From a virus: a stretch of DNA of 53,069 nucleotides. Location: the IMG/VR virus record IMGVR_UViG_3300037883_000032, positions 1 to 53,069 of that record; one strand, given 5' to 3'. Both the position numbers and the translations under genes were made by a program. A model generated the notes under the pieces. It did no database searches and had not been told where the DNA came from. It saw only the letters and a program-made list of their open reading frames with translations. Of the stretch, positions 43,719 through 50,947 are shown piece by piece. Within the stretch, counting starts at the first letter, position 1, and every line of letters begins with the position of its first letter.

Positions 43719-44411
43719 TCATGACGTGCAGACGATGATGACTTTGGCCTGCACCGCGGTGTTACCGCCCTGTTCCACACTGAAGGCCCAGCCGCCACCC
43801 GGCAGCGGCCGGGATGAGTACCACTCCACGTGAAAGCCTTCACCTTGACCACCACCCGTGAGGCGATTCTTCCCGGTGCCGCAGTAGATGGTCGCAATGG
43901 AGAGCGTGCCGGGGCCGTTCGAGGGCACGCCGTTTTCAGTGAGTTCTTCCTGGCTGCCGAGGGAGCCGGTGACGCCTGTAGCGCCGGTTGCACCCGTGTG
44001 GCCGGTCGGCCCGGGTGGCCCTCCAGGCGTGCCGGATGCGCCAGTGGCTCCCGTTGCGCCCTGTGGTCCTGTCGGGCCGCCCGCGGGACCAGTCGCCCCG
44101 GTCGTGCCCTTTTCGCCGCGTTCACCCGTCGCGCCCGTTGCTCCGGTCGCGCCCGTGACGCCGTTGTAGCCTCGTTGGCCTGTCGGGCCTTCAGGTCCGC
44201 GCGGGCCTCGTTCCCCGGCGACGCCAGTCGTGCCGACGTTCGACGGTCCCTCTTTGCCTTCTCGTCCTTCCGGCCCCGTCGGGCCAGTCGCGCCACGCAG
44301 GACCTGACGCACCGGCGCCTTCGAGTGATGACGCGAGGCGGCGAGCGCCCCGCCCGTCATTGAGAATACAAGCGTCACGATTGCCGCGACGCTCGCATAG
44401 CTGCGTTTCAT
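43719..44411 (-). CDS. Secreted collagen-like protein
   Basis: 230 residues. Signal peptide MKRSYASVAAIVTLVFSMTG, then about 35 Gly-x-x triplets rich in GATGATG and GPTGP (residues 48-160), then a C-terminal globular domain (IATIYCGTGKNRLTGGGQGE, WYSSRPLPGGGWAFSVEQGG). The FSMTGGALAA style of leader fits Thermoleophilia. Collagen-like domains also occur in phage fibres, but the signal peptide points to export. Confidence 0.75.
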   Translation of the reverse strand: MKRSYASVAAIVTLVFSMTGGALAASRHHSKAPVRQVLRGATGPTGPEGREGKEGPSNVGTTGVAGERGPRGPEGPTGQRGYNGVTGATGATGATGERGEKGTTGATGPAGGPTGPQGATGATGASGTPGGPPGPTGHTGATGATGVTGSLGSQEELTENGVPSNGPGTLSIATIYCGTGKNRLTGGGQGEGFHVEWYSSRPLPGGGWAFSVEQGGNTAVQAKVIIVCTS

Positions 44412-44449
44412 GGTCTGCCTTTCGTTGTGGTGTTGGCGCTTCACGATGT

Positions 44450-44662
44450 TCACGGCTTGCCGTTCCGCAGCGCGCGGTGGACCGTCGCGCGGTGCACGCC
44501 GGCCAGCTCCGCGATCTCCGTCACCGTCAGCTTGCCCTTCTCCTTCGCGTCGCGCGCGATCTTCGCGAGCTGCCCGTTGACTTTCGCCAGCTCACGCTCG
44601 CTGTGCTCGCGTTCCTGACGGTGCTTGCTCAACTTGAAGCGGTACGTGTCTGCCCGGCTCAT
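44450..44662 (-). CDS. Small HTH protein
   Basis: 70 residues. A coiled N-terminus (RFKLSKHRQEREHSERELAK) and a clear HTH: LTVTEIAELAGVHRATVHRA. It sits between collagen-like and lipoprotein genes; candidate regulator for the operator family. Confidence 0.75.
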   Translation of the reverse strand: MSRADTYRFKLSKHRQEREHSERELAKVNGQLAKIARDAKEKGKLTVTEIAELAGVHRATVHRALRNGKP

Positions 44663-44874
44663 TCTTCTCCTCTCAGCCGTTCGGCTTCGCGGACGGCTTC
44701 GTGCTGCTGGGTCGCTTCGCGTTCGCGCGCTTCGGTGTTCTTCCGTTCGTCGTTGAGCTGCTGGCAGCCTTCGTTGTGCTGGACGCACGCTTCGCTCGCG
44801 GGGGATTCTGACCCGCAGCCTATTGCGCCAGCGGACAGCGAAAGTACGGTGAGGATGATCGCGAGGGCCTTCAC
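44659..44874 (-). CDS. Putative lipoprotein
   Basis: 71 residues from GTG. Signal ALAIILTVLSLSAGAIGC with lipobox LSAGAIGC-G; the mature part has two more Cys (EACVQHNEGCQQLND) and a charged coiled coil. A membrane-anchored exported protein, possibly for superinfection exclusion. Position within an exported-protein cluster. Confidence 0.7.
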   Translation of the reverse strand: MKALAIILTVLSLSAGAIGCGSESPASEACVQHNEGCQQLNDERKNTEAREREATQQHEAVREAERLRGEE

Positions 44875-45182
44875 GGGTCGACCCTTTCGTAGTTGACGTT
44901 GAAGCTCGTCAGCGGCCTGTTGGGCATGCCGTCGGTGTCACGGACGGGGTGTGTCGGGTCGACCGCGCGCACGTACTCGAGGGCCTCGCGGAAACCGGGG
45001 AAGCGGCGCGCCTTGTCGCGGTCGGGGGTGGTGACCAGGTGCGGGTATTGCCAGCCGAGGGGCGGGCAGCCCTCCGGGACGTGCATGGCGTAGCGGCCCG
45101 GGTCGTACTCGATCAGATAGTGGCCGTCGAGCGCCGTAGCGATCGGGGTGCTGAGGCCCACGAGCTGCACGATGGTGCTCAC
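44871..45182 (-). CDS. Hypothetical protein
   Basis: 103 residues: IVQLVGLSTPIATALDGHYL, IEYDPGRYAMHVPEGCPPLG, FPGFREALEYVRAVDPTHPV. Beta plus helix. GTG start. Confidence 0.5.
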   Translation of the reverse strand: MSTIVQLVGLSTPIATALDGHYLIEYDPGRYAMHVPEGCPPLGWQYPHLVTTPDRDKARRFPGFREALEYVRAVDPTHPVRDTDGMPNRPLTSFNVNYERVDP

Positions 45183-45538
45183 GAGATCGCCTGCTCAAGT
45201 CGCTGCTTGCATGCCGGGAGGAACGCCGCCTCGACGCCCTCGGCCCAGGCGGCGCCGAGTTCGTCGTACGCGACGGCGGAGAGCGGCGGCTTGCCCTCGC
45301 CGATGAGGCCCACTGCGTCGCCGACGATGCCCAACTCCTCCGCCAGCTCGCCCTGCTGGATCGTTGGGCGGGCCGGGATCACCTGCGCGCGTTCGCTGCG
45401 CGTCGCGGTCCGGCTGGCGAGGGTGCGCAGCGCGAGCTTCGCCTTCACCGGGTCGGTCGTGGTCCAGGACGCGGCGGCGCGCGCGGATCGTTCGCCGTGC
45501 GCGCGCGCGGCCTCGAGCTGCGCCGGCGTGGCGCTCAT
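45179..45538 (-). CDS. Hypothetical helical protein
   Basis: 119 residues: TPAQLEAARAHGERSARAAA, DPVKAKLALRTLASRTATRS, GELAEELGIVGDAVGLIGEG. Overlapping genes on both sides. Unknown. Confidence 0.5.
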   Translation of the reverse strand: MSATPAQLEAARAHGERSARAAASWTTTDPVKAKLALRTLASRTATRSERAQVIPARPTIQQGELAEELGIVGDAVGLIGEGKPPLSAVAYDELGAAWAEGVEAAFLPACKQRLEQAIS

Positions 45539-45741
45539 GCCTTCGCTCCGCGGTCGTGGTCGCGCTCGTCGAACTCTCGCTCGGCCAGCTCGCCGAGGTC
45601 CTCGAGGGCGCCCGCGTAGTAGGGCTTCAGCATGGTGCCGACCGGGTTGGCGAGCTTCATGAGCACGTCCAGCTCGTGCTCGGTCAGCTTCGCGAGCGGG
45701 CGCTCGACGGCGTGCCGGCGGGTGATCTCGGCCGCGTTCAC
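45535..45741 (-). CDS. Hypothetical small helical protein
   Basis: 68 residues from GTG: AEITRRHAVERPLAKLTEHE, LDVLMKLANPVGTMLKPYYA, LEDLGELAEREFDERDH. Unknown. Confidence 0.5.
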   Translation of the reverse strand: MNAAEITRRHAVERPLAKLTEHELDVLMKLANPVGTMLKPYYAGALEDLGELAEREFDERDHDRGAKA

Positions 45742-46100
45742 GGCGCGCTCCAGAAGCGGTCGACGCACAGCGGCGTGATGTCGATGCCACTGTCGAGCAC
45801 GTACACGCGGGCGAGGCCCTGCGCGTAGCTACCCTGGATGCCGTAGAGCGAGTAGTGCGCCATTCCCTCCGGCGGGTCGGGCACGTCAACGAGACCGTCG
45901 ATCGCGACGCCGGAGACCTTCGGAATCTTGAGCTGCTCGATGCAGGCTTTGATGCCGAGTGCGGGCATCATCGCGAGCTGCTCCGGTGGCGGTGACTGCC
46001 AGGTCAGCTCGGCGATCTGCTGCTCGATCTGCTCGCGGTATGGCGCGAACTCCTCGCCGATGTTGAGCCAGTCGCGCTCGGGCGCGATGGTCGTGGTCAT
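45738..46100 (-). CDS. Hypothetical protein
   Basis: 120 residues: NIGEEFAPYREQIEQQIAEL, ALGIKACIEQLKIPKVSGVA, YSLYGIQGSYAQGLARVYVL. ATG has GAAGGAGGCGAAGC upstream. Unknown. Confidence 0.55.
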   Translation of the reverse strand: MTTTIAPERDWLNIGEEFAPYREQIEQQIAELTWQSPPPEQLAMMPALGIKACIEQLKIPKVSGVAIDGLVDVPDPPEGMAHYSLYGIQGSYAQGLARVYVLDSGIDITPLCVDRFWSAP

Positions 46101-46774
46101 GCTTCGCCTCCTTCGGTCGGGCACTGGACGCAGCGCGCGCCGGCGGCGCGGGTGTACCGGATCGCCTGGCCGCGCTCGAGCGCGGCGCCGCAGTCAGCGC
46201 ACGCGCCGGCGAACCGCGCCGTGATGATCCGATCGACCGGGCCGCTGACCTGCTCGCGCTGAAGCTGCTCCAGGCGCTTGCGCTGCCGGCTGATGTTCCC
46301 CGACAGGTTCGTCAGCACGTAGCCGCTGTAGGGCTGCGCCTGGTCGCGCTCGTACGCGGTCATGGTCTTCAGCTCGGCGCGGTGCTCCTTCCGGTAGGCC
46401 GCGTTCGCCGCCTTGACCTGCTCGCGCTGAGCCTCGAGGGCCGCGATCTTCGCGGTCAGTTTCTCGACCGCGTCGGGGTCGTCGCTGTAGATCGCGCGGT
46501 CGGCTGCTGCCTCGATGTGGTCCGCGCGTGAGCGCATGCTCGCCGCCTTGTTGGCGTGCTCGAAGCCCTGCTCGGCGTGCGCGATCATGCGGTCGCGGTC
46601 GCGTTCCGCGCGGCGCTGCGAGTGGTGGCCGGCGAGGATCGGCTGGCCGAACGGGATCAGCGCGCGGAGCTGGTCGTCGGCGTGGTGCGCCTGGTCGGCC
46701 TTGATCTCGCGGCCGTCAGCCCAGCCGCGCAACCGGTCGGCCTTCGCCAGCCTGCGCTCGCGGTAGGTGGTCAC
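46097..46774 (-). CDS. DUF3560-like protein with C-terminal zinc ribbon
   Basis: 225 residues from GTG (GAGGGAGG site); an upstream ATG overlapping the previous stop is an alternative. N-terminal RRLAKADRLRGWADGREIK, then the DUF3560 block IPFGQPILAGHHSQRRAERD. Long coiled-coil (KLTAKIAALEAQREQVKAAN) and C-terminal zinc ribbon CADCGAALERGQA...CVQC. Found on plasmids and phages; function unknown. Confidence 0.75.
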   Translation of the reverse strand: MTTYRERRLAKADRLRGWADGREIKADQAHHADDQLRALIPFGQPILAGHHSQRRAERDRDRMIAHAEQGFEHANKAASMRSRADHIEAAADRAIYSDDPDAVEKLTAKIAALEAQREQVKAANAAYRKEHRAELKTMTAYERDQAQPYSGYVLTNLSGNISRQRKRLEQLQREQVSGPVDRIITARFAGACADCGAALERGQAIRYTRAAGARCVQCPTEGGEA

Positions 46775-46794
46775 TGTGCCTCCCTCGGTGGTGG

Positions 46795-46995
46795 TCATGC
46801 TGCCACGTCCAGGTTCCACGCGACCGTCTTTTCCTCGAACTGGAGGACGGTCGCGCTCGACTTGAAGGCGGGCAACTCGAGCGACACGCGCTCGAAGTGG
46901 ACCCGTCCGCCAGCGATCTTCGTGATGCGGACCTCGTTAACGCCCACGAGCTGCGACATTTTCAAGATCTGGCCGACGTGGTGGCTGCTGGTCAT
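46795..46995 (-). CDS. Hypothetical small protein with leaderless start
   Basis: 66 residues: TSSHHVGQILKMSQLVGVNE, VRITKIAGGRVHFERVSLEL, VLQFEEKTVAWNLDV. Beta-rich. TACACT lies six bases before the chosen ATG; another ATG directly abuts the box. It also overlaps the upstream gene's stop (ATGA). Confidence 0.6.
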   Translation of the reverse strand: MTSSHHVGQILKMSQLVGVNEVRITKIAGGRVHFERVSLELPAFKSSATVLQFEEKTVAWNLDVAA

Positions 46996-47387
46996 AGACA
47001 TAGTGTAGCAGCTTGCGACACTCTGCGGGACCGGTCGAACTCCTGCTGGGCAGCGATCTCCGCGTCGAGTGCCGCGACCGCCCGGAGCCTCGGCTCCTCG
47101 GTCAGCATGATGGAGTCCGGCCCGTTGTAAACGACCAGCGTGCCATCGCTGTAACGATGCACGGCGTACAGGTTGACCCCCGCAGTGTCTTCGTTGAGCA
47201 GCCGCGTGATGCGGCCCCACACGACCTTCCGAAGCGCGCGCGAGTCGCTGTAGTCGTCGGCATTGTAGAGCCGGGTCGCCAGCCAGTATGAGCTGTCGGC
47301 CCACGAGAGTGCGACGATCACGGCTCCCGGCTCGGTAAGCGCCGGCCGGGCCGTGTCTGCGATGCGCTGAATCCAGTCAGCGTTCAT
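46992..47387 (-). CDS. Hypothetical protein
   Basis: 131 residues: NADWIQRIADTARPALTEPG, AVIVALSWADSSYWLATRLY, GVNLYAVHRYSDGTLVVYNG, LRAVAALDAEIAAQQEFDRS. Unknown. Confidence 0.55.
   Translation of the reverse strand: MNADWIQRIADTARPALTEPGAVIVALSWADSSYWLATRLYNADDYSDSRALRKVVWGRITRLLNEDTAGVNLYAVHRYSDGTLVVYNGPDSIMLTEEPRLRAVAALDAEIAAQQEFDRSRRVSQAATLCL
47003..47021 (-). promoter_or_regulatory. Operator/promoter element, site f
   Basis: Minus strand GTCGC-AAGCT-GCTACACT, then ATGTCT and ATG. The -10 is perfect (TACACT). It lies in the end of the preceding gene. Confidence 0.7.
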
Positions 47388-47686
47388 CAGCCGGCCTGCA
47401 CGATCTTGCGGCTGACGGAGTCCAGCCAGCCGTGGAAGGCCCGGAACGCGACACCGGCCCGCAGCTCCCACCGCTCGCAGTAGACCTCGCCGGCGACCTC
47501 GCCGTCGTGCCACTGGGCGATGTAGCTCTTGCCGTCGCCGGTGGCGACGATCTCCTGGACGGCGGCGGTACCCGCGAGCACGTCGGCCACGGGCACCTTG
47601 CCGTACGAGAGCTGATTCACGATCAGGGCCTCCCCGTACTCCGTCGACGGGAACTGGTCCCGGCACTTCAGAGCGGAGAGATCCAT
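47387..47686 (-). CDS. Hypothetical protein
   Basis: 99 residues: MDLSALKCRDQFPSTEYGEA, VPVADVLAGTAAVQEIVATG, SYIAQWHDGEVAGEVYCERW. The stereotyped ACCGAAGGAGGC leader and site g precede it. Unknown. Confidence 0.55.
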   Translation of the reverse strand: MDLSALKCRDQFPSTEYGEALIVNQLSYGKVPVADVLAGTAAVQEIVATGDGKSYIAQWHDGEVAGEVYCERWELRAGVAFRAFHGWLDSVSRKIVQAG

Positions 47687-47724
47687 GTGGTGTCTGCCTC
47701 CTTCGGTCGCGTGGTGTCCTTGAA

Positions 47725-47743
47725 GTGTAGCACGCTGCGACAG
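47725..47743 (-). promoter_or_regulatory. Operator/promoter element, site g
   Basis: Minus strand GTCGC-AGCGT-GCTACACT, followed by a 38-base leader with ACCGAAGGAGGC and the ATG of the 99-residue protein. Confidence 0.7.
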
Positions 47744-47744
47744 C

Positions 47745-47987
47745 TTATGCGTCGCGCTCCCACGCAGTCGTGTACCCGACGAGTTTCCCCCACTGGTTCC
47801 ACAGGCGCCGCTCGACCTTCGTGACCTGCGAGACCAGCAGCGACCGGTCGTCTAGCCACCAGTCCGGTGACGGCCCGGGCAGCGAGCTGCGTCTGAGCCG
47901 GCCGAGTTTCGCTACGCCCTCGACCGTGACCCTTACCTGCTGGCCTTGCAGGCGGGCGAGCGTCGCGAGCAACTCGGGGTCAATCAC
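47745..47987 (-). CDS. Hypothetical small protein
   Basis: 80 residues from GTG: IDPELLATLARLQGQQVRVT, then GRLRRSSLPGPSPDWWLDDR and LVSQVTKVERRLW. OB-like or beta fold. Unknown. Confidence 0.55.
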   Translation of the reverse strand: MIDPELLATLARLQGQQVRVTVEGVAKLGRLRRSSLPGPSPDWWLDDRSLLVSQVTKVERRLWNQWGKLVGYTTAWERDA

Positions 47988-48328
47988 TCGAAGCTCTCCC
48001 CGTATATCGCGGCGAGCACGTCCTGCGCCGACGCGCGCGACGGCCCGAGCCGCGTGACGAACACGTCGAGCGCGTTGTCCGGTCCGGTGGTGCCCGGACG
48101 GATGCCGGTCCCACCACAGCGCTTGCAGTCGGGACGAGCCTCCTCGGTGCAGTTGCAGTAGTCGTCGGGCGGATCCTCGTAGGTTTCCGCGAGCCGTCTG
48201 ATCGTCGCGGCGCGCTGCTCGGCCCTCTCGCGAGTGCGGAACGGGCCGACCGCGACCTGTTCCTGCCACTCGACGAGAGGGGCCAGGTCCATCCCCGAGC
48301 GCTGGAGCACGACGACGTAGCGGCTCAT
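47984..48328 (-). CDS. Hypothetical protein with one CxxCxGxG motif
   Basis: 114 residues: SRYVVVLQRSGMDLAPLVEW, FRTRERAEQRAATIRRLAET, DYCNCTEEARPDCKRCGGTG, ALDVFVTRLGPSRASAQDVL. The Cys set CNC...CKRC looks zinc-binding. TGATG overlap. Confidence 0.6.
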   Translation of the reverse strand: MSRYVVVLQRSGMDLAPLVEWQEQVAVGPFRTRERAEQRAATIRRLAETYEDPPDDYCNCTEEARPDCKRCGGTGIRPGTTGPDNALDVFVTRLGPSRASAQDVLAAIYGESFE

Positions 48329-48555
48329 CAGGCCTCCTCGTCGAACCGTTTCCAGAGGGCGTCCTTCACCGCGATGCGCTTGCACGCGCTGTCGTCGTCC
48401 GTCAGGCCCTTCAGGTCGCGCAGCGCCCGGTGGAGATCCTCCCGGGACGCGGCGAGGTACGCCCACTGCGCGGCCATATTGATTTCCAGCAGCCGGATGT
48501 CCTTCCGGGGCCGGCGTGGCTCGCGCGGGCGAGCTGGCGGGCGAACGCGCGACAT
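48328..48555 (-). CDS. Small basic/helical protein
   Basis: 75 residues: SRVRPPARPREPRRPRKDIR, INMAAQWAYLAASREDLHRA, LRDLKGLTDDDSACKRIAVK. Basic start then helices. Coupled on both sides. Confidence 0.5.
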   Translation of the reverse strand: MSRVRPPARPREPRRPRKDIRLLEINMAAQWAYLAASREDLHRALRDLKGLTDDDSACKRIAVKDALWKRFDEEA

Positions 48556-48722
48556 CACTTGCGGCGCGCCCAGTGCGCTTCGACCTGACACGCCTTCGCC
48601 CATCGGTAGGCGCTTCTGCCGATAGGCCGAACGTGCAGGCGGCCTTTCTCGACGGCTATGACATGGCAGTGCTGCTGGTCGACGCGCGCGATGTCGCCGA
48701 CCTTGATACCGGTGAGCCTCAT
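48555..48722 (-). CDS. Small hypothetical protein
   Basis: 55 residues: MRLTGIKVGDIARVDQQHCH, VIAVEKGRLHVRPIG, then RWAKACQVEAHWARRK. SH3-like beta pattern with a basic end. ACCGAAGGAGGC leader and site h upstream. Confidence 0.6.
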   Translation of the reverse strand: MRLTGIKVGDIARVDQQHCHVIAVEKGRLHVRPIGRSAYRWAKACQVEAHWARRK

Positions 48723-48757
48723 GGTGGTGTCGCCTCCTTCGGTGTGGTGTGGCGGGA

Positions 48758-48774
48758 GTGTAGCAGGCGGCGAC
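48758..48774 (-). promoter_or_regulatory. Operator/promoter element, site h
   Basis: Minus strand GTCGC-CGCCT-GCTACACT, then CCCGCCACACCACACCGAAGGAGGC leader. It lies just after the methyltransferase stop, at the head of a run of small genes. Confidence 0.7.
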
Positions 48775-48776
48775 GG

Positions 48777-50021
48777 TCACGCGTCGAACATCGACGGTGT
48801 CACGCCCGCCAGCCGGCGCTCAGCGAGCCGCACGTACTCGGGGTTCAGCTCGAGGCCGATCCCCCGTCTACCGTTCGCCACGGCGACTTCCAATGTCGTG
48901 CCGGAGCCGGCGAAGGGATCTAGCACGATCCCAACTCCCGAGCCATCGTCGTGATCGCACGCCGACTCGAAGCCCAACGTCTCTGTCGTCGTGCGGTTCC
49001 CGGGATTCTCATATGTTATCTCGACTACTCGCTCCCACGGTGCCCCGCACACGCCGCAGGCCTGGCGGGGGGTACCCGCGAGCACCATCGGCTCGATCAG
49101 CTTCGGCGGGAACGTGGCGAAGTGCGCGTCCGGGTAGGGCTGGGTCGCGATCTCCCACACCGAGCGCTTATTGCGCCCCCGGCCTTGGCGGCCATCCGCG
49201 CGTCGGATGCCTCTGTTGGGCGCCATGAGGCCACCGGACGGCTCCGGTCGATCCAGGACGGTACGCACGTGATCGGTGCCCGAGTCGGGCTCCCGGATGG
49301 CCACGGCGTCATAGAAGTAGCGGGCACTCTTGGTGAGCAGGAAGACGTACTCGTGCGCGGTGGTGGGCCGGTCCGTCACGCTCTCCGGCATCGGGTTCGG
49401 CTTGCTCCAGATGATGTCCGAGCGCAGGAACCATCCGTCCGAGCGCAGCGCGAGTGCGACCGTCCACGGAATCCCCAGCAAGTCCTTCTCCTTCGCCCAC
49501 GGCCTGACGCGACGTGAGTCGCGATCCTCGGGGATGCCCACGCCCTTCGCGGACCGGCCAAAGTTGCCCTTGCGCGGGCCCGCCGACCGCGCATAGCTGT
49601 CGCCTAGGTTCAGCCAGAGAGTGCCGTCGATGCGGAGGACGCGGCGGACCTCACGGAAGATCTCGACTAGCTTCTCGACGTACTCGGCCGGCGTCTCCTC
49701 AAGCCCGACCTGTTGGTCGATTCGCCGCGCGCCGCACTTGGGGCATTCCCCGCTGTACTGCGGACGGCGGTCAGCGACCTTCTGGCGGATCGCCTCGTCC
49801 GTCAGCCTATTGTCGTAGTCGCCCAGCGTCGAAGCCGCCGTACCCCCGGGCATCGGCGCTAGGTGGTCACAGCTCGCGCTGCCGCTCGTCCACTCGCCAG
49901 TCCCGTAGTCCCGCAGCCCGAAGTAGGGCGGCGAGGTGATGCAGCAATGCACCGACCCATCCGACATCTCGCGGAGCCGCTCGCGCACGTCGCCCTCGAA
50001 GATCTCCCAGGTGCCGCTCAT
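48777..50021 (-). CDS. DNA methyltransferase, beta class (N4/N6 amino type)
   Basis: 414 residues. TSPPYFGLRDY (residues 29-39) is motif IV, LWLNLGDSYARS follows, and the AdoMet motif LDPFAGSGTTLEVAV (368-382) sits near the C-terminus, the beta order. Two CxxC pairs (CPKCGARR; CGVCGAPW) give a zinc ribbon. TSPPY suggests N4-cytosine or a variant, not certain. It modifies DNA, perhaps to escape host restriction. It sits beside a wrecked C5 enzyme. Confidence 0.88.
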   Translation of the reverse strand: MSGTWEIFEGDVRERLREMSDGSVHCCITSPPYFGLRDYGTGEWTSGSASCDHLAPMPGGTAASTLGDYDNRLTDEAIRQKVADRRPQYSGECPKCGARRIDQQVGLEETPAEYVEKLVEIFREVRRVLRIDGTLWLNLGDSYARSAGPRKGNFGRSAKGVGIPEDRDSRRVRPWAKEKDLLGIPWTVALALRSDGWFLRSDIIWSKPNPMPESVTDRPTTAHEYVFLLTKSARYFYDAVAIREPDSGTDHVRTVLDRPEPSGGLMAPNRGIRRADGRQGRGRNKRSVWEIATQPYPDAHFATFPPKLIEPMVLAGTPRQACGVCGAPWERVVEITYENPGNRTTTETLGFESACDHDDGSGVGIVLDPFAGSGTTLEVAVANGRRGIGLELNPEYVRLAERRLAGVTPSMFDA

Positions 50022-50447
50022 GCCGCTAGTCGATCTCGTTCGAGCCCCAGGATGTATTCGCCGACGAGCCTTCCGAGTTGGACTTGAACTCCGTCGCCGA
50101 GAGCCGACAGTCGGGATCGCTCCACCCGGCGGGCGCGCCGATCATCCACTCGACGAATGAGGGGCTCAGGCGCAGGTCCGTGAACCTGCTCCCAACGTCG
50201 GATTGCGGGTCCGTACTCGCCCCACTCCACTGGTATGCCACGTCGGTCAGTGTCGTCCCCGAGTGGTGTCGGCTGTCTGCGCGACGCCCCGACAGTCGCC
50301 GACGATGGTGACACCGGGGTATCGGATCCCGAGGACTTCTCTACGCCACGCGTCGACCTCGCAGAGCCACTCGTGTCTCCACCCGGCGAGGGTGAGGCCG
50401 TAGGCGAGGAGCCCGATGCCGAGTCCGCCGACCGTCGGGGCATTCAT
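50018..50447 (-). pseudogene. Truncated, frameshifted C5 cytosine methyltransferase
   Basis: Pieces of a Dcm-type enzyme in three frames: N-terminal GGLGIGLLAYGLTLAGWRHE, WLCEVDAWRREVLGIRYPGV, then stop; WGEYGPAIRRWEQVHGPAPE in another frame; DLRLSPSFVEWMIGAPAGWS in a third; and the expected C-terminus ALGDGVQVQLGRLVGEYILG. The PCQ catalytic region is missing. It has an internal deletion plus at least two frameshifts. The remaining 66-residue N-terminal ORF may still be translated (ATGA overlap). Confidence 0.8.
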
Positions 50448-50947
50448 GTCGCCATTCGCGTTTGAAAGTGCGCGGGGGTCTCGGCCTCGGGGTGAGCGCC
50501 AGCGGCGAGGCGCAACACGACGAGGCCCCGGTCCTTGGTGAGCCGGTCGAGGCGCTTGAAGCCGGCGCGCAGGAAGCACCGGCCCGGATCGCGCTTGCGG
50601 CGAATCTTCGAGGCGTCGACGAACGTGAGCGTCCCTCCGGGGGGCGGTGCGCCCCACTCAGCGCGGGTCGCAGCGACGGCCTCGCAGATCAGCTCGCTCG
50701 ACAGGTGTTCGCTCTCGTTGCGGAACAGCGTGCAGATCCACGCGTCACCAAGACCGTGCATCGTGTACGCGTGCAGCGGCCAGCTCGTTACCCAGCCAGC
50801 GTCGCCGGCGGCCGTGATGAGCGGCAGGCACCGGCCGGGCGGCGCGAACTGCGCAGCTCCGACCGTCTTGCGACTGTAGTGACGGTCGGCGAGGGCTGCC
50901 AGGCGTGGGTCGGCGCGCCACGTCCGCTGCCAGCGTGGGGTGCTCAT
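50444..50947 (-). CDS. Conserved phage protein, Ser/His-rich GNAT-like
   Basis: 167 residues: LAALADRHYSRKTVGAAQFA, LPLITAAGDAGWVTSWPLHA, NESEHLSSELICEAVAATRA, GTLTFVDASKIRRKRDPGRC, FLRAGFKRLDRLTKDRGLVV. The 'ADRHYSRKTVG' and 'LSSELIxEAVAATR' blocks are widespread in actinophages; a GNAT-like fold is plausible. ATGA overlaps. Confidence 0.75.
   Translation of the reverse strand: MSTPRWQRTWRADPRLAALADRHYSRKTVGAAQFAPPGRCLPLITAAGDAGWVTSWPLHAYTMHGLGDAWICTLFRNESEHLSSELICEAVAATRAEWGAPPPGGTLTFVDASKIRRKRDPGRCFLRAGFKRLDRLTKDRGLVVLRLAAGAHPEAETPAHFQTRMAT

Noticed and set aside
43719-44411. Tail fibre interpretation of the collagen-like protein
   Set aside because: The clear signal peptide and distance from tail genes favour a secreted protein, although a fibre role is not excluded.
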